The notes below the pieces were generated by a model. That model worked only from the letters and a program-made list of their open reading frames with translations, searched no databases and had not been told where the DNA came from. 64,000 nt of DNA, from contig WQYC01000010.1 in the NCBI GenBank assembly GCA_009781425.1, positions 1 to 64,000 on the forward strand. The letters are read 5' to 3'. The translations under genes and the position numbers were made by a program. Positions 28,331 to 36,841 of the stretch are shown one piece after another. This DNA comes from Oscillospiraceae bacterium. GTDB taxonomy: Bacteria > Bacillota > Clostridia > Oscillospirales > Ruminococcaceae. Position 1 is the stretch's first letter. The number at the start of each line of letters is the position of its first letter.

Positions 28331-28741
28331 ATGAGAATTTATATTTCAAGGGCGGAAATAAGAGATGAATATGGCGGAAAAGAGCTTTATAAGGACGCTT
28401 TCGTTTTAATATCAGAACTGGAAAATCGCGGGCATGAAATAATTTATTTAAGTGACTATGATAACCATAAAATAAAGTTTTACACAGAAATTTATGAAAC
28501 GATTTCGTCATGTGATTGTTTGCTTGCATTTATTCTAAGAAGCGGCAGTACATGGAGAGCGGCAGAAGTGACTTATGCATCGAGAGGCGTTGGTATAGCT
28601 GAAAAATTTAATTTTAGTATGCCGGTTTTTCTTTATATAATTGAAGATTGTTGGCATGATAACAATCTGCCAAATGTTCATGTGCTTCCGGCAGATATTA
28701 TTTCAGCAGCAGATTTAATTGAAGCGAAAATGAAAATATAA
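28331..28741 (+). CDS. Hypothetical protein
   Basis: RBS ggaaggag before ATG 28331; MRIYISRAEIRDEYGGKELYKDAFVLISELENRGHEIIY, AT-rich. Confidence 0.55.
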   Translation: MRIYISRAEIRDEYGGKELYKDAFVLISELENRGHEIIYLSDYDNHKIKFYTEIYETISSCDCLLAFILRSGSTWRAAEVTYASRGVGIAEKFNFSMPVFLYIIEDCWHDNNLPNVHVLPADIISAADLIEAKMKI

Positions 28742-28852
28742 CCACCCCGCCGCTAAAGCGGCACCCCTCCACAGGAGGGGAATTTGGGACTGCGAAATTA
28801 TAGAAAATTCCCCTCCGAGGAGGGGTGGACGGCGAAGTCGGCCGGGGTGGTT
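28740..28852. repeat. MITE-like palindromic repeat, copy 1
   Basis: TIR AACCACCCC...GGGGTGGTT; second copy at 33856-33967. Confidence 0.85.
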
Positions 28853-28889
28853 TAGAATTAAACGATTTACAAACAATATGAGGTAGATT

Positions 28890-29753
28890 ATGGACTTATG
28901 GTTCAGCGAATACCACACCGAGGGCGTGCGGTTTTCAATTAAGGTAAATAAGCAGTTGTACTCGGGGCACAGCGATTTCCAGCAAATCGACGTGTTCCAG
29001 TCGCGTGAGTTCGGGCGTTTTCTGACGCTCGACGGCTTCATGATGCTAACTGAGCGCGATGAGTTCATCTATCACGACATGATAGTGCACGTTCCGATGG
29101 CTGTAAATCCTGATATTCGCAAGGTGCTTGTAATCGGCGCGGGCGACGGCGGGGCGGTGCGGGAGCTAAGCAGATACGATTATATCGAGAAAATAGACTT
29201 AGTTGAAATCGACGAGCTTGTAGTCGAGGTCAGCAAAAAATACCTGCCGACGACTGCCTGCGCGTTTTACGACGAACGCCTTGAAATTTTCTTTCAAGAC
29301 GGCTTAAAATTTATCCGCAAGTGCCATAATTGCTATGACTTAATCGTCGTGGATTCCACTGACCCGTTCGGGCCGGGCGAGGATTTGTTTACAAAGGAGT
29401 TCTACGGAAACTGCTTCAAGGCTCTCACTGAAAACGGCATAATGGTGAATCAGCACGAAAGCCCCTTTTATAAAAACGACGCGAACGCAATGCAGCGCGC
29501 ACATAAAAGAATCGCCGAAACCTTCCCAATCAGCAAGGTCTATCAGGCGCACATTCCGACTTATCCGTCAGGGCATTGGCTCTTCGGGTTTGCCTCGAAA
29601 AACCTTCACCCGACGAACGACTTAAACCCTGCAAAGTGGAACAGCCTCGGAATCGACACTAAGTATTATAACACACAATTGCACTACGGCTGTTTTGCTT
29701 TACCGACTTATGTAGAGGAGATGTTACGCGATGTCGAAAATGAAAAGGATTAA
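28890..29753 (+). CDS. speE: Spermidine synthase
   Basis: DLWFSEYHTEGVRFSIKV, VLVIGAGDGGAVRELSRY, DLIVVDSTDPFGPGEDLFTKEFY. Confidence 0.93.
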   Translation: MDLWFSEYHTEGVRFSIKVNKQLYSGHSDFQQIDVFQSREFGRFLTLDGFMMLTERDEFIYHDMIVHVPMAVNPDIRKVLVIGAGDGGAVRELSRYDYIEKIDLVEIDELVVEVSKKYLPTTACAFYDERLEIFFQDGLKFIRKCHNCYDLIVVDSTDPFGPGEDLFTKEFYGNCFKALTENGIMVNQHESPFYKNDANAMQRAHKRIAETFPISKVYQAHIPTYPSGHWLFGFASKNLHPTNDLNPAKWNSLGIDTKYYNTQLHYGCFALPTYVEEMLRDVENEKD

Positions 29754-30747
29754 CATCATGACGTCCTGCGATAATAATTTAGCTCTATATATACTTCCGC
29801 AAATCGCAAGCATAGGCGAGAGTTTAAGCGGCTGCGAAGTTTATTTTTATCTGTTTCATAATCGTATAAAGCAAGAAAATATAAGCTTCATAAAAAATTA
29901 CGCAGAGGCTTTCGCTAATATAAAATTTCATGAGATATTTATAGAAAACACTGCGCCTTACGAAGAATTCGCGAAGCACGGCGGAAATTTTCCTTATGAA
30001 GCATATCTGTACTTTTTATGTCATGAGCACCTGCCGGAAAGCATGGACAGAATACTTTACATAGATGCGGCAGATATAATTATTAACGGCAATATAGATG
30101 AATATTATTTTGCAGATTTTGAGGGTAAAGCGATGGTAGCTACTCATAATCGGTTGAAAACTGACCAATTCTTTAATCATACAGTATTTGAAAAAGAAGA
30201 TATGCTAAACCTCGTCAATTTAAAAAGTATATTGCGAGGTGCGATGAACAGCGGTTCCTTCGTAATTAATCTCGAAAATTTCCGTGAACGTAATTTAACA
30301 GAGAATAATTATTACAGTATTTTGCATTTAATACGAGAAATAATTCCGAATACCGAAGAGCTGTATTACGGCGACCAAGGGCTTTTTTCTGTAGCCTTTG
30401 TCGGAGAAGTCAAGTATTTTGGAGCTGAAGGCTCTGTAATAAAAAACACGCTCTTCAAGCCATATAATTGTGTTGCTTCTTTTTCAGAAAATTTGCTCCC
30501 GCCGCCCATCATCTGTCATTTTGCGGCGGCAAAATATAAGCCGTGGGAAGCACGAGTCTCTCCGGATATATTAGAACGCTTCAAAGATTACAGCGTTGAA
30601 AATATAATCAATCATATTTACAGAATTCCTGAGCATTTTAATTATTTTGAAATCTGGTGGAAATACTGTGAAAAGACTCCGATTTACGAAGATGCGCATA
30701 TAAAAGTAAATGAGTTTACAAAGAAAATAATACAGGATTCAATATAA
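29740..30747 (+). CDS. Glycosyltransferase family 8 protein
   Basis: NIMTSCDNNLALYILPQIASI, RILYIDAADIIINGNIDEYY, MNSGSFVINLE, YGDQGLFSVAF. Confidence 0.82.
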   Translation: MKRINIMTSCDNNLALYILPQIASIGESLSGCEVYFYLFHNRIKQENISFIKNYAEAFANIKFHEIFIENTAPYEEFAKHGGNFPYEAYLYFLCHEHLPESMDRILYIDAADIIINGNIDEYYFADFEGKAMVATHNRLKTDQFFNHTVFEKEDMLNLVNLKSILRGAMNSGSFVINLENFRERNLTENNYYSILHLIREIIPNTEELYYGDQGLFSVAFVGEVKYFGAEGSVIKNTLFKPYNCVASFSENLLPPPIICHFAAAKYKPWEARVSPDILERFKDYSVENIINHIYRIPEHFNYFEIWWKYCEKTPIYEDAHIKVNEFTKKIIQDSI

Positions 30748-30776
30748 AAAATATACGTAAAAGGAAATGCTACGAA

Positions 30777-31649
30777 ATGTCGAAAATGAAAAAAACGCAG
30801 AATATTGAAACCTTTATCGGCTGTGACAGCGGTTATGACGAAGCGGGAATCGTCCTTTTCGGCGCGCCTTATGACGGGACAACCTCAAACCGCCCAGGTG
30901 CGCGGTTCGGCGGCGCGGCGATACGGCGGGAATCCTTCGGGATTGAAACCTACAGCCCTTATATTGACCGCGACTTATCCGAGTTAAAGGTTTTTGACGG
31001 CGGCGAAATTGAGCTGTCGTTCGGTGCGCCTGTGCCTGTTTTGAAAATGATTTACAACTACACAAAGCAGGTAATCACCGACGAAAAGCTGCCTGTTATG
31101 CTCGGCGGCGAGCATTTAGTTACGCTCGGCGCGGTTCGCGCAATAGTCGAAAAGCACCCCGAGCTCGTAATCATTCACTTTGACGCGCACGCCGATTTAC
31201 GCGATGAATACTTAGGGCAAAAGCTTTCGCACGCCTGTGTTATCCGCCGCTGTCATGAGCTTGTCGGCGACGGCAGGATTTATCAGTTTGGAATTCGTTC
31301 AGGCGACAAAGAAGAATTTACGTGGGGGAAAGACCGCGTTTTCACACAGAAATTTAATCTTAATAAGCTTGAAGAGGTTATAAAGAAAATCGGCGATAAG
31401 CCTGTTTATTTCACGCTTGATTTAGACATACTTGACCCGTCTGTCTTTCCTGCGACAGGCACGCCGGAAGCAGGCGGAATCAGCTTTAACGAGCTGCTGA
31501 AGGGAATCGGCAGGGTTTGCGGATTAAATATAGTCGGCTGTGACTTAACGGAGCTGTCGCCGCCTTATGACCAAACAGGCGTGTCAACTGCAGCCGCGTG
31601 CAAAATTCTGCGCGAGCTTCTGTTGAACTTACCCAATTCAAAAGTATAA
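30777..31649 (+). CDS. speB: Agmatinase
   Basis: FGAPYDGTTSNRPGARFGGAAIRRES, IHFDAHADLRDEY, FTLDLDILDPSVFPATGTPEAGG. Confidence 0.93.
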   Translation: MSKMKKTQNIETFIGCDSGYDEAGIVLFGAPYDGTTSNRPGARFGGAAIRRESFGIETYSPYIDRDLSELKVFDGGEIELSFGAPVPVLKMIYNYTKQVITDEKLPVMLGGEHLVTLGAVRAIVEKHPELVIIHFDAHADLRDEYLGQKLSHACVIRRCHELVGDGRIYQFGIRSGDKEEFTWGKDRVFTQKFNLNKLEEVIKKIGDKPVYFTLDLDILDPSVFPATGTPEAGGISFNELLKGIGRVCGLNIVGCDLTELSPPYDQTGVSTAAACKILRELLLNLPNSKV

Positions 31650-31653
31650 TTAT

Positions 31654-33567
31654 ATGCAAAGAAAACGAGTAAAAAACGGTGAATATTACACGCTGATTTC
31701 AGCGACAGTGCTTTTGAGAACCGCATTTTTTCTGCTGACCGCAGGCTTCGCGGCGAGCGAAGCTTTTCTGCTGACCTTCTATGACCTCGGAATTGCTGAT
31801 TTTCTGCTGATTGAGCTGCTTTTAATTATAATAGTAAGCTCGCATTTCCGCGGAAAGGAATGTGTACTAAAAACGCTGTCAATCACCTGGACAAGCCTGT
31901 TTGCGGTGCTTGTGTCGCGGTTGATTTTAATGTACTTTTATAACTTGGAGTTGCTGAACGCATCGGTAATCAGAATGTTTGAGCCGTTGATTATTTACGT
32001 TGTTCCGATTGGAATTATAGTCGCTTTGGCTTTTTCTGTGCAGTTTAAAAAAGCGGGCGCGTACCTTAAAAATTCGCTCTTAAAACCCACAAGCATTGCG
32101 TTTTTTATCACTTGCTTTGTGCTAATCGGTGCATATATTTTTCTTTCGGTGACTTTAATTTACAGGCTTGAAGGCTTCGATTTTAACAGGCAGACCATTG
32201 AAGAGTTTTTCGCGCTTGTTGAGTTCAGCGATAAATTAATCATCGCGAATTACGCGGTTAATTCGCTCTTGATTTGCGGCACGGTGCTTTGTTTTTACAG
32301 AGGTGCGAGAATCACCGATGTTACAATTAAACTTAATTATAAATCAAAAGGAGCAAAAGAAATGAACGGAAAACTATTAATTATAGGTGCGGGCGGCGTG
32401 GCAAGCGCGGCATTCGCGAAGTGCTGTATGAACAGCAAGGTTTTTAAGGAAATCATGCTTGCGAGCCGCACAAAAAGCAAGTGCGACGCGCTTGTCGCAA
32501 AATGGGAAAGCAAGACGGACGCGAAGCTTTTCACCGAGCAGGTGGACGCGGATAATACGCAAGAGTTAATCGCATTAATAGAAAAATTCAAGCCCGACGC
32601 AGTGCTCAATCTTGCGCTTCCGTATCAGGATTTGACGATTATGGACGCTTGCTTAGCGACCAAAACGCACTACATTGACACGGCGAACTACGAGCCGCTC
32701 GACACCGCTAAATTTGAATACAAGTGGCAGTGGGATTACCGGGAACGCTACAAGGAGGCGGGGATTACCGCGCTGCTCGGCAGCGGCTTTGACCCGGGCG
32801 TGACGGGCGTTTTCTGCGCTTATGCGATGAAGCATTACTTCGATGAAATTCATTATATTGATATTCTCGACTGCAACGGCGGCGACCACGGCTATCCTTT
32901 TGCGACGAATTTCAACCCCGAAATAAATATCCGCGAGGTCAGCGCGAACGGACGTTATTGGGAAAACGGCGAGTGGATTGAAACAAAGCCGATGGAGATT
33001 AAACGCGAGTATGACTTTGAGGAAGTCGGCAAAAAAGATATGTATCTGCTCTATCATGAGGAGCTTGAATCGCTCGCGAAAAACATCAAGGGCTTGAAAA
33101 GAATCCGCTTCTTCATGACGTTTGGGCGGAGCTATCTCACGCATCTGCAATGCCTCGAAAACGTAGGCATGACCTCGATTAAGCCGATTAATTATGAAGG
33201 CAAGGAAATCGTTCCGATTCAGTTTCTGAAAGCTGTTCTGCCCGACCCCGCGAGCCTCGGACCCCGCACAAAAGGGAAGACGAACATCGGCTGTATCATG
33301 CAGGGTGTGAAGGACGGCAAGCCGCTTAAATACTACGTTTATAACATCTGCGACCATGAAGAATGTTACGAGGAAGTCGGCACGCAGGCGATTTCCTACA
33401 CTACGGGCGTTCCGGCGATGATAGGCGCAATGCTTGTGATGAACGGCGAGTGGCGCAAGCCGGGAGTTTTCAACACCGAGGACTTCGACCCTGACCCGTT
33501 CATGGACGCGCTGAATAAGTGGGGACTGCCGTGGAAAGAGTGCTTTGAGCCGGTGTTGGTGGAGTAG
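31654..33567 (+). CDS. N-terminal multi-TM region in frame with carboxynorspermidine dehydrogenase (saccharopine dehydrogenase family); alternative internal start at 32362
   Basis: Residues 1-236 hydrophobic; residue 237 onward MNGKLLIIGAGGVASAAFAKC...LLGSGFDPGVTGVFCAYA; SD aaaggag precedes ATG 32362. Confidence 0.85.
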   Translation: MQRKRVKNGEYYTLISATVLLRTAFFLLTAGFAASEAFLLTFYDLGIADFLLIELLLIIIVSSHFRGKECVLKTLSITWTSLFAVLVSRLILMYFYNLELLNASVIRMFEPLIIYVVPIGIIVALAFSVQFKKAGAYLKNSLLKPTSIAFFITCFVLIGAYIFLSVTLIYRLEGFDFNRQTIEEFFALVEFSDKLIIANYAVNSLLICGTVLCFYRGARITDVTIKLNYKSKGAKEMNGKLLIIGAGGVASAAFAKCCMNSKVFKEIMLASRTKSKCDALVAKWESKTDAKLFTEQVDADNTQELIALIEKFKPDAVLNLALPYQDLTIMDACLATKTHYIDTANYEPLDTAKFEYKWQWDYRERYKEAGITALLGSGFDPGVTGVFCAYAMKHYFDEIHYIDILDCNGGDHGYPFATNFNPEINIREVSANGRYWENGEWIETKPMEIKREYDFEEVGKKDMYLLYHEELESLAKNIKGLKRIRFFMTFGRSYLTHLQCLENVGMTSIKPINYEGKEIVPIQFLKAVLPDPASLGPRTKGKTNIGCIMQGVKDGKPLKYYVYNICDHEECYEEVGTQAISYTTGVPAMIGAMLVMNGEWRKPGVFNTEDFDPDPFMDALNKWGLPWKECFEPVLVE

Positions 33568-33574
33568 GAGTATA

Positions 33575-33850
33575 ATGAAAGCAAGAGCTATTATATCTTT
33601 AATATGCGGGCTTTATGGAGTCTTAGTTTGGATTTTGCCTTTAATGGAAAATGTGTTGCAAATTGATATTGGAGTAATGATTATTTTTGCATTACCTATA
33701 TGTATATTTGCAATCATTTTAGGTTCAATAGCCATGAAGAAAATAGGAAAAAACGGCTCAGGATTTAAAATAGCTGTTACAGGTTTTATTCTTGGAATAG
33801 TAGGATTTATACTCGCTTTATTGCCTTATGTATTTTATAGATTTTTTTGA
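33575..33850 (+). CDS. DUF4190-like small membrane protein
   Basis: AIISLICGLYGVLVWILP...IFAIILGSIAMKKIGKNGSGFKIAVTGFILGIVGFIL. Confidence 0.7.
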   Translation: MKARAIISLICGLYGVLVWILPLMENVLQIDIGVMIIFALPICIFAIILGSIAMKKIGKNGSGFKIAVTGFILGIVGFILALLPYVFYRFF

Positions 33851-33855
33851 TATTA

Positions 33856-33967
33856 AACCACCCCGCCGCTTCGCGGCACCCCTCCAACGGAGGGGAATTG
33901 GGAACTGCTAAATTAATAGATATTCCCCTCCTTGGAGGGGTGGCAGGCGAAGCCTGACGGGGTGGTT
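33856..33967. repeat. MITE-like palindromic repeat, copy 2
   Basis: AACCACCCCGCCG...GACGGGGTGGTT; same internal layout as 28740-28852. Confidence 0.85.
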
Positions 33968-33990
33968 AAATTACGATAAAGGTAGTAATT

Positions 33991-35115
33991 ATGCACACTT
34001 GGCTTAAAAACTTAAAAACCCCCTGCTACGTCATTGACGAGGCGGGGCTGATAAAAAACCTTGAAATCCTGCGCGGCTTGGAAGCTCGCACAGGCTGTAA
34101 AGTCCTGCTCGCGCAGAAGGCTTTTTCGGCGTTCGCGCTGTATCCTTTAATTGCGAAATACATCAGCGGCACGACGGCAAGCGGGCTTTTTGAAGCGCGG
34201 CTCGGCTACGAACATATGAGCGGCGAAACCCACGTCTTTTCCCCCGCCTACACCGAGGAAGACTTCGCAGAGCTTGTGAAAATCTGCGACTGCATAGTTT
34301 TTAATTCCTTTGCACAGTGGGAAAAATATAAATCTGCAATTCCGCGCAATATTTCCGCAGGTCTGCGCGTAAATCCCGAGCTATCTACGCAGAATCATGC
34401 AATCTACGACCCCTGCGCGCCGTTTTCGCGCTTGGGCGCGACATTAGAGAGCCTTAAAAACAAAGACTTAACAGGAATCGCGGGACTGCACTTTCATACA
34501 CTTTGCGAGCAGGATTCAGACGCGCTTGAAGCTACGCTTGATGAATTTGAAAAGAAATTCAACTATATTTTCCCGCAACTCAAATGGGTAAACCTCGGCG
34601 GCGGTCATCATATCACGCGCGAGGATTATGACATAGAACGGCTTGAAAGGTGCATTGCGCGCATGAAAGCATACGGCTTGCAAGTCTATATCGAGCCCGG
34701 CGAAGCCGTCGCGTTGAACGCGGGTTGGTTCGCGGCGAGCGTGCTTGATGTCGTGCAAAACGGCATGAGCATTGCAATTTTGGACGCTTCGGCGGCCTGC
34801 CATATGCCCGACGTGCTTGAAATGCCTTATCGTCCGCGAATCGTCGGCGCAGGAGAAATTGACGAGAAAAAACACGTTTATCGTCTTGCGGGGAACACCT
34901 GCCTTGCGGGCGACGTGATTGGGGATTACAGCTTCGACTGTGAACTAAAAAGTGGCGATAAGCTGCTTTTCTGCGACATGGCGATATACTCGATGGTGAA
35001 AAATAATACGTTCAACGGCATGCCGCTGCCTTCGATTGCGGTTCTGCGCGAGTCGGGCGAGCTCGAAATTATAAAGGAATTCGGATATGAGGATTTTAAG
35101 GGGAGATTATCGTAG
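33991..35115 (+). CDS. nspC: Carboxynorspermidine decarboxylase
   Basis: TPCYVIDEAGLIKNLEIL, LLAQKAFSAFALYPLI, GLHFHTLCEQD, WVNLGGGHHITREDYD. Confidence 0.92.
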   Translation: MHTWLKNLKTPCYVIDEAGLIKNLEILRGLEARTGCKVLLAQKAFSAFALYPLIAKYISGTTASGLFEARLGYEHMSGETHVFSPAYTEEDFAELVKICDCIVFNSFAQWEKYKSAIPRNISAGLRVNPELSTQNHAIYDPCAPFSRLGATLESLKNKDLTGIAGLHFHTLCEQDSDALEATLDEFEKKFNYIFPQLKWVNLGGGHHITREDYDIERLERCIARMKAYGLQVYIEPGEAVALNAGWFAASVLDVVQNGMSIAILDASAACHMPDVLEMPYRPRIVGAGEIDEKKHVYRLAGNTCLAGDVIGDYSFDCELKSGDKLLFCDMAIYSMVKNNTFNGMPLPSIAVLRESGELEIIKEFGYEDFKGRLS

Positions 35116-35169
35116 CGCAACTTTTTATGTTTTACTTTAGTGTTATAAGTAAAACAGGAGGATTCTAAC

Positions 35170-35745
35170 ATGAAAAAGTTATTAAGCGCATTATTTTGCA
35201 CTATTTTGGTTTTCGCAGCTGTCGGGTGCAGTAAAACTACCGAAGAACCGCAAGCAATTCCACAAATTGACGAACCGGAAACTATAACCGAGCAAAGCAG
35301 CAGCGTAACTGTTGACGATTTCGTTCTGACAGTTTACACCGATAAGAATATTTACACTACAGACGAAGAAATAGAAATTTGGGCGGATTTTAAGTATATC
35401 GGAAGCCAAGATTCAATTGAAATTTTCCATTCAAGCGACTATTTAGTTTACACTATCTTTGACGGCGAACGTTACTGGAACAATGGATTTGTAAATACTA
35501 TTTTAATCAGCAGTATCTTAACGAAAGACGTGGCAGAGCATCACGATTTCAAAAAAAGCGGCGGCTGGAGCGGGGACGACCCCGACGCGGCTTTCTGGGA
35601 GGAATTCTACAGTGCATCGGATTTGCGCCTACCCGCAGGTGAATATACCGTAACAGCGCACGTTGATTTTTCTCTGTCGGACGAAAATATGCTCGGAACG
35701 CGCAATCAATTTAAAACCGAATTGCAAATTACAGTAAAAGAATAA
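35170..35745 (+). CDS. Hypothetical lipoprotein
   Basis: Lipobox MKKLLSALFCTILVFAAVGCSK. Confidence 0.65.
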   Translation: MKKLLSALFCTILVFAAVGCSKTTEEPQAIPQIDEPETITEQSSSVTVDDFVLTVYTDKNIYTTDEEIEIWADFKYIGSQDSIEIFHSSDYLVYTIFDGERYWNNGFVNTILISSILTKDVAEHHDFKKSGGWSGDDPDAAFWEEFYSASDLRLPAGEYTVTAHVDFSLSDENMLGTRNQFKTELQITVKE

Positions 35746-35752
35746 AACTAAA

Positions 35753-35780
35753 AAACCTGCCGTTTAAGGCAGGTTTAATT
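35753..35780. terminator. Intrinsic terminator
   Basis: AAACCTGCC gttta(a) GGCAGGTTT AATTTT. Confidence 0.7.
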
Positions 35781-36734
35781 TTATTCATTAGCCGCTAACA
35801 ATGCCGCAATCGCTTCGGGTGACATATTACCGCCCGGTGATTCTTCGGCGGCGGGAGCGGGAGCCTCTTCAACAGCAGGGGTTTCGGGTTCCGGTTCTTC
35901 CTGCGGGACGCCGAGGACGTCGTCCCCTACATCGGGTGCGGAATTCGCCGCTAACATCGCGGCTATAGCTTCAGGTGACATATTTCCGCCAGATGACTCT
36001 TCAGCGGCGGGCGCGGGTTCCGGTTCGGGTGCGGAATTCGCCGCCAACATCGCCGCAATAGCTTCGGGTGACATATTTCCACCAGGTGCTTCTTCGGCGG
36101 CAGGAGCTTCGTCGGGGGTTTCATCTTCTTCGCCGCCCATTGACGCCATCAGCGAATTAATCATATCCTCGCTCATCGTGTCGACTTCCGCTTCGGAGAC
36201 TGCCGGCTGTTCGGCTTCCTCAGTAACAGGCTCAGAACTTTCTGAAACAGCAGGAACGGCGGTTTCTTCCGCGGCGTTCGCCGCTTCAAGCGATTCAAGG
36301 TACTTTTTATAGCTGTTTTCGTAGTAATTCCTGTGTTCCTGTAGAGCGGACTTATAATTTATTTCTTCGTTTTCAAAGCGAAGCCAGTATTTATCGCCCG
36401 GAAGCATACCGCGGGTCTTGCGAATCACTGTGTAGGGGTGATACTCCTCAATGCCGAAGCGTTCCAATTCAATGGCGGTATAAGGCGTTTTATCGGGAAA
36501 AATCCTGCTCGTGAACAGGAAATAAATGTCGTTAATCGTCAGCGGACGTCTGATACTGGTCAGAATCTTCTCGCCTGCGTTGGGGTTAAAGCTGTAGTCT
36601 ACAGTCCCCGTGTCCGAAATTGTATACTCCGCGAGCAACGTATTTCCCGATAAAAGCTCGAAAACAAGCGGATACGGGATTTCAAACGGCTCGGGATTTA
36701 TTATATTATAAGTATGGGATTTTATTACTTTCAT
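35781..36734 (-). CDS. Hypothetical protein with C-terminal tandem GGNMSPEAIAA(M/L)LAAN motifs in an acidic linker
   Basis: Three near-identical copies of the motif; start moved to 36734 because the divergent promoter lies at 36769-36797. Confidence 0.6.
   Translation of the reverse strand: MKVIKSHTYNIINPEPFEIPYPLVFELLSGNTLLAEYTISDTGTVDYSFNPNAGEKILTSIRRPLTINDIYFLFTSRIFPDKTPYTAIELERFGIEEYHPYTVIRKTRGMLPGDKYWLRFENEEINYKSALQEHRNYYENSYKKYLESLEAANAAEETAVPAVSESSEPVTEEAEQPAVSEAEVDTMSEDMINSLMASMGGEEDETPDEAPAAEEAPGGNMSPEAIAAMLAANSAPEPEPAPAAEESSGGNMSPEAIAAMLAANSAPDVGDDVLGVPQEEPEPETPAVEEAPAPAAEESPGGNMSPEAIAALLAANE
35904..35936. repeat. GTAGGGGACGACGTCCTCGGCGTCCC repeat inside minus-strand CDS
   Basis: Reverse complement encodes PDVGDDVLGVP; 31/33 match to 61642-61674. 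Confidence 0.8.
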
Positions 36735-36768
36735 AGTTTTCTCCGGCTTTTTTGATATTACACACATT

Positions 36769-36814
36769 ATTATAACATAATATTGTTGACTCGTCAACTG
36801 TTTTGTGTTATAAT
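36769..36814. promoter_or_regulatory. Face-to-face bidirectional promoter (both TTGAC(T/G)-17-TATAAT)
   Basis: + TTGACT 36786-36791 / TATAAT 36809-36814; - TTGACG 36797-36792 / TATAAT 36774-36769. Confidence 0.75.
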
Positions 36815-36841
36815 TATTAAGATGAAAGGAGATTATATTTT

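Noticed and set aside
32653-33357. 234-aa minus-strand ORF
   Set aside because: Antisense to the well-supported carboxynorspermidine dehydrogenase; typical codon-shadow ORF in GC-rich third positions
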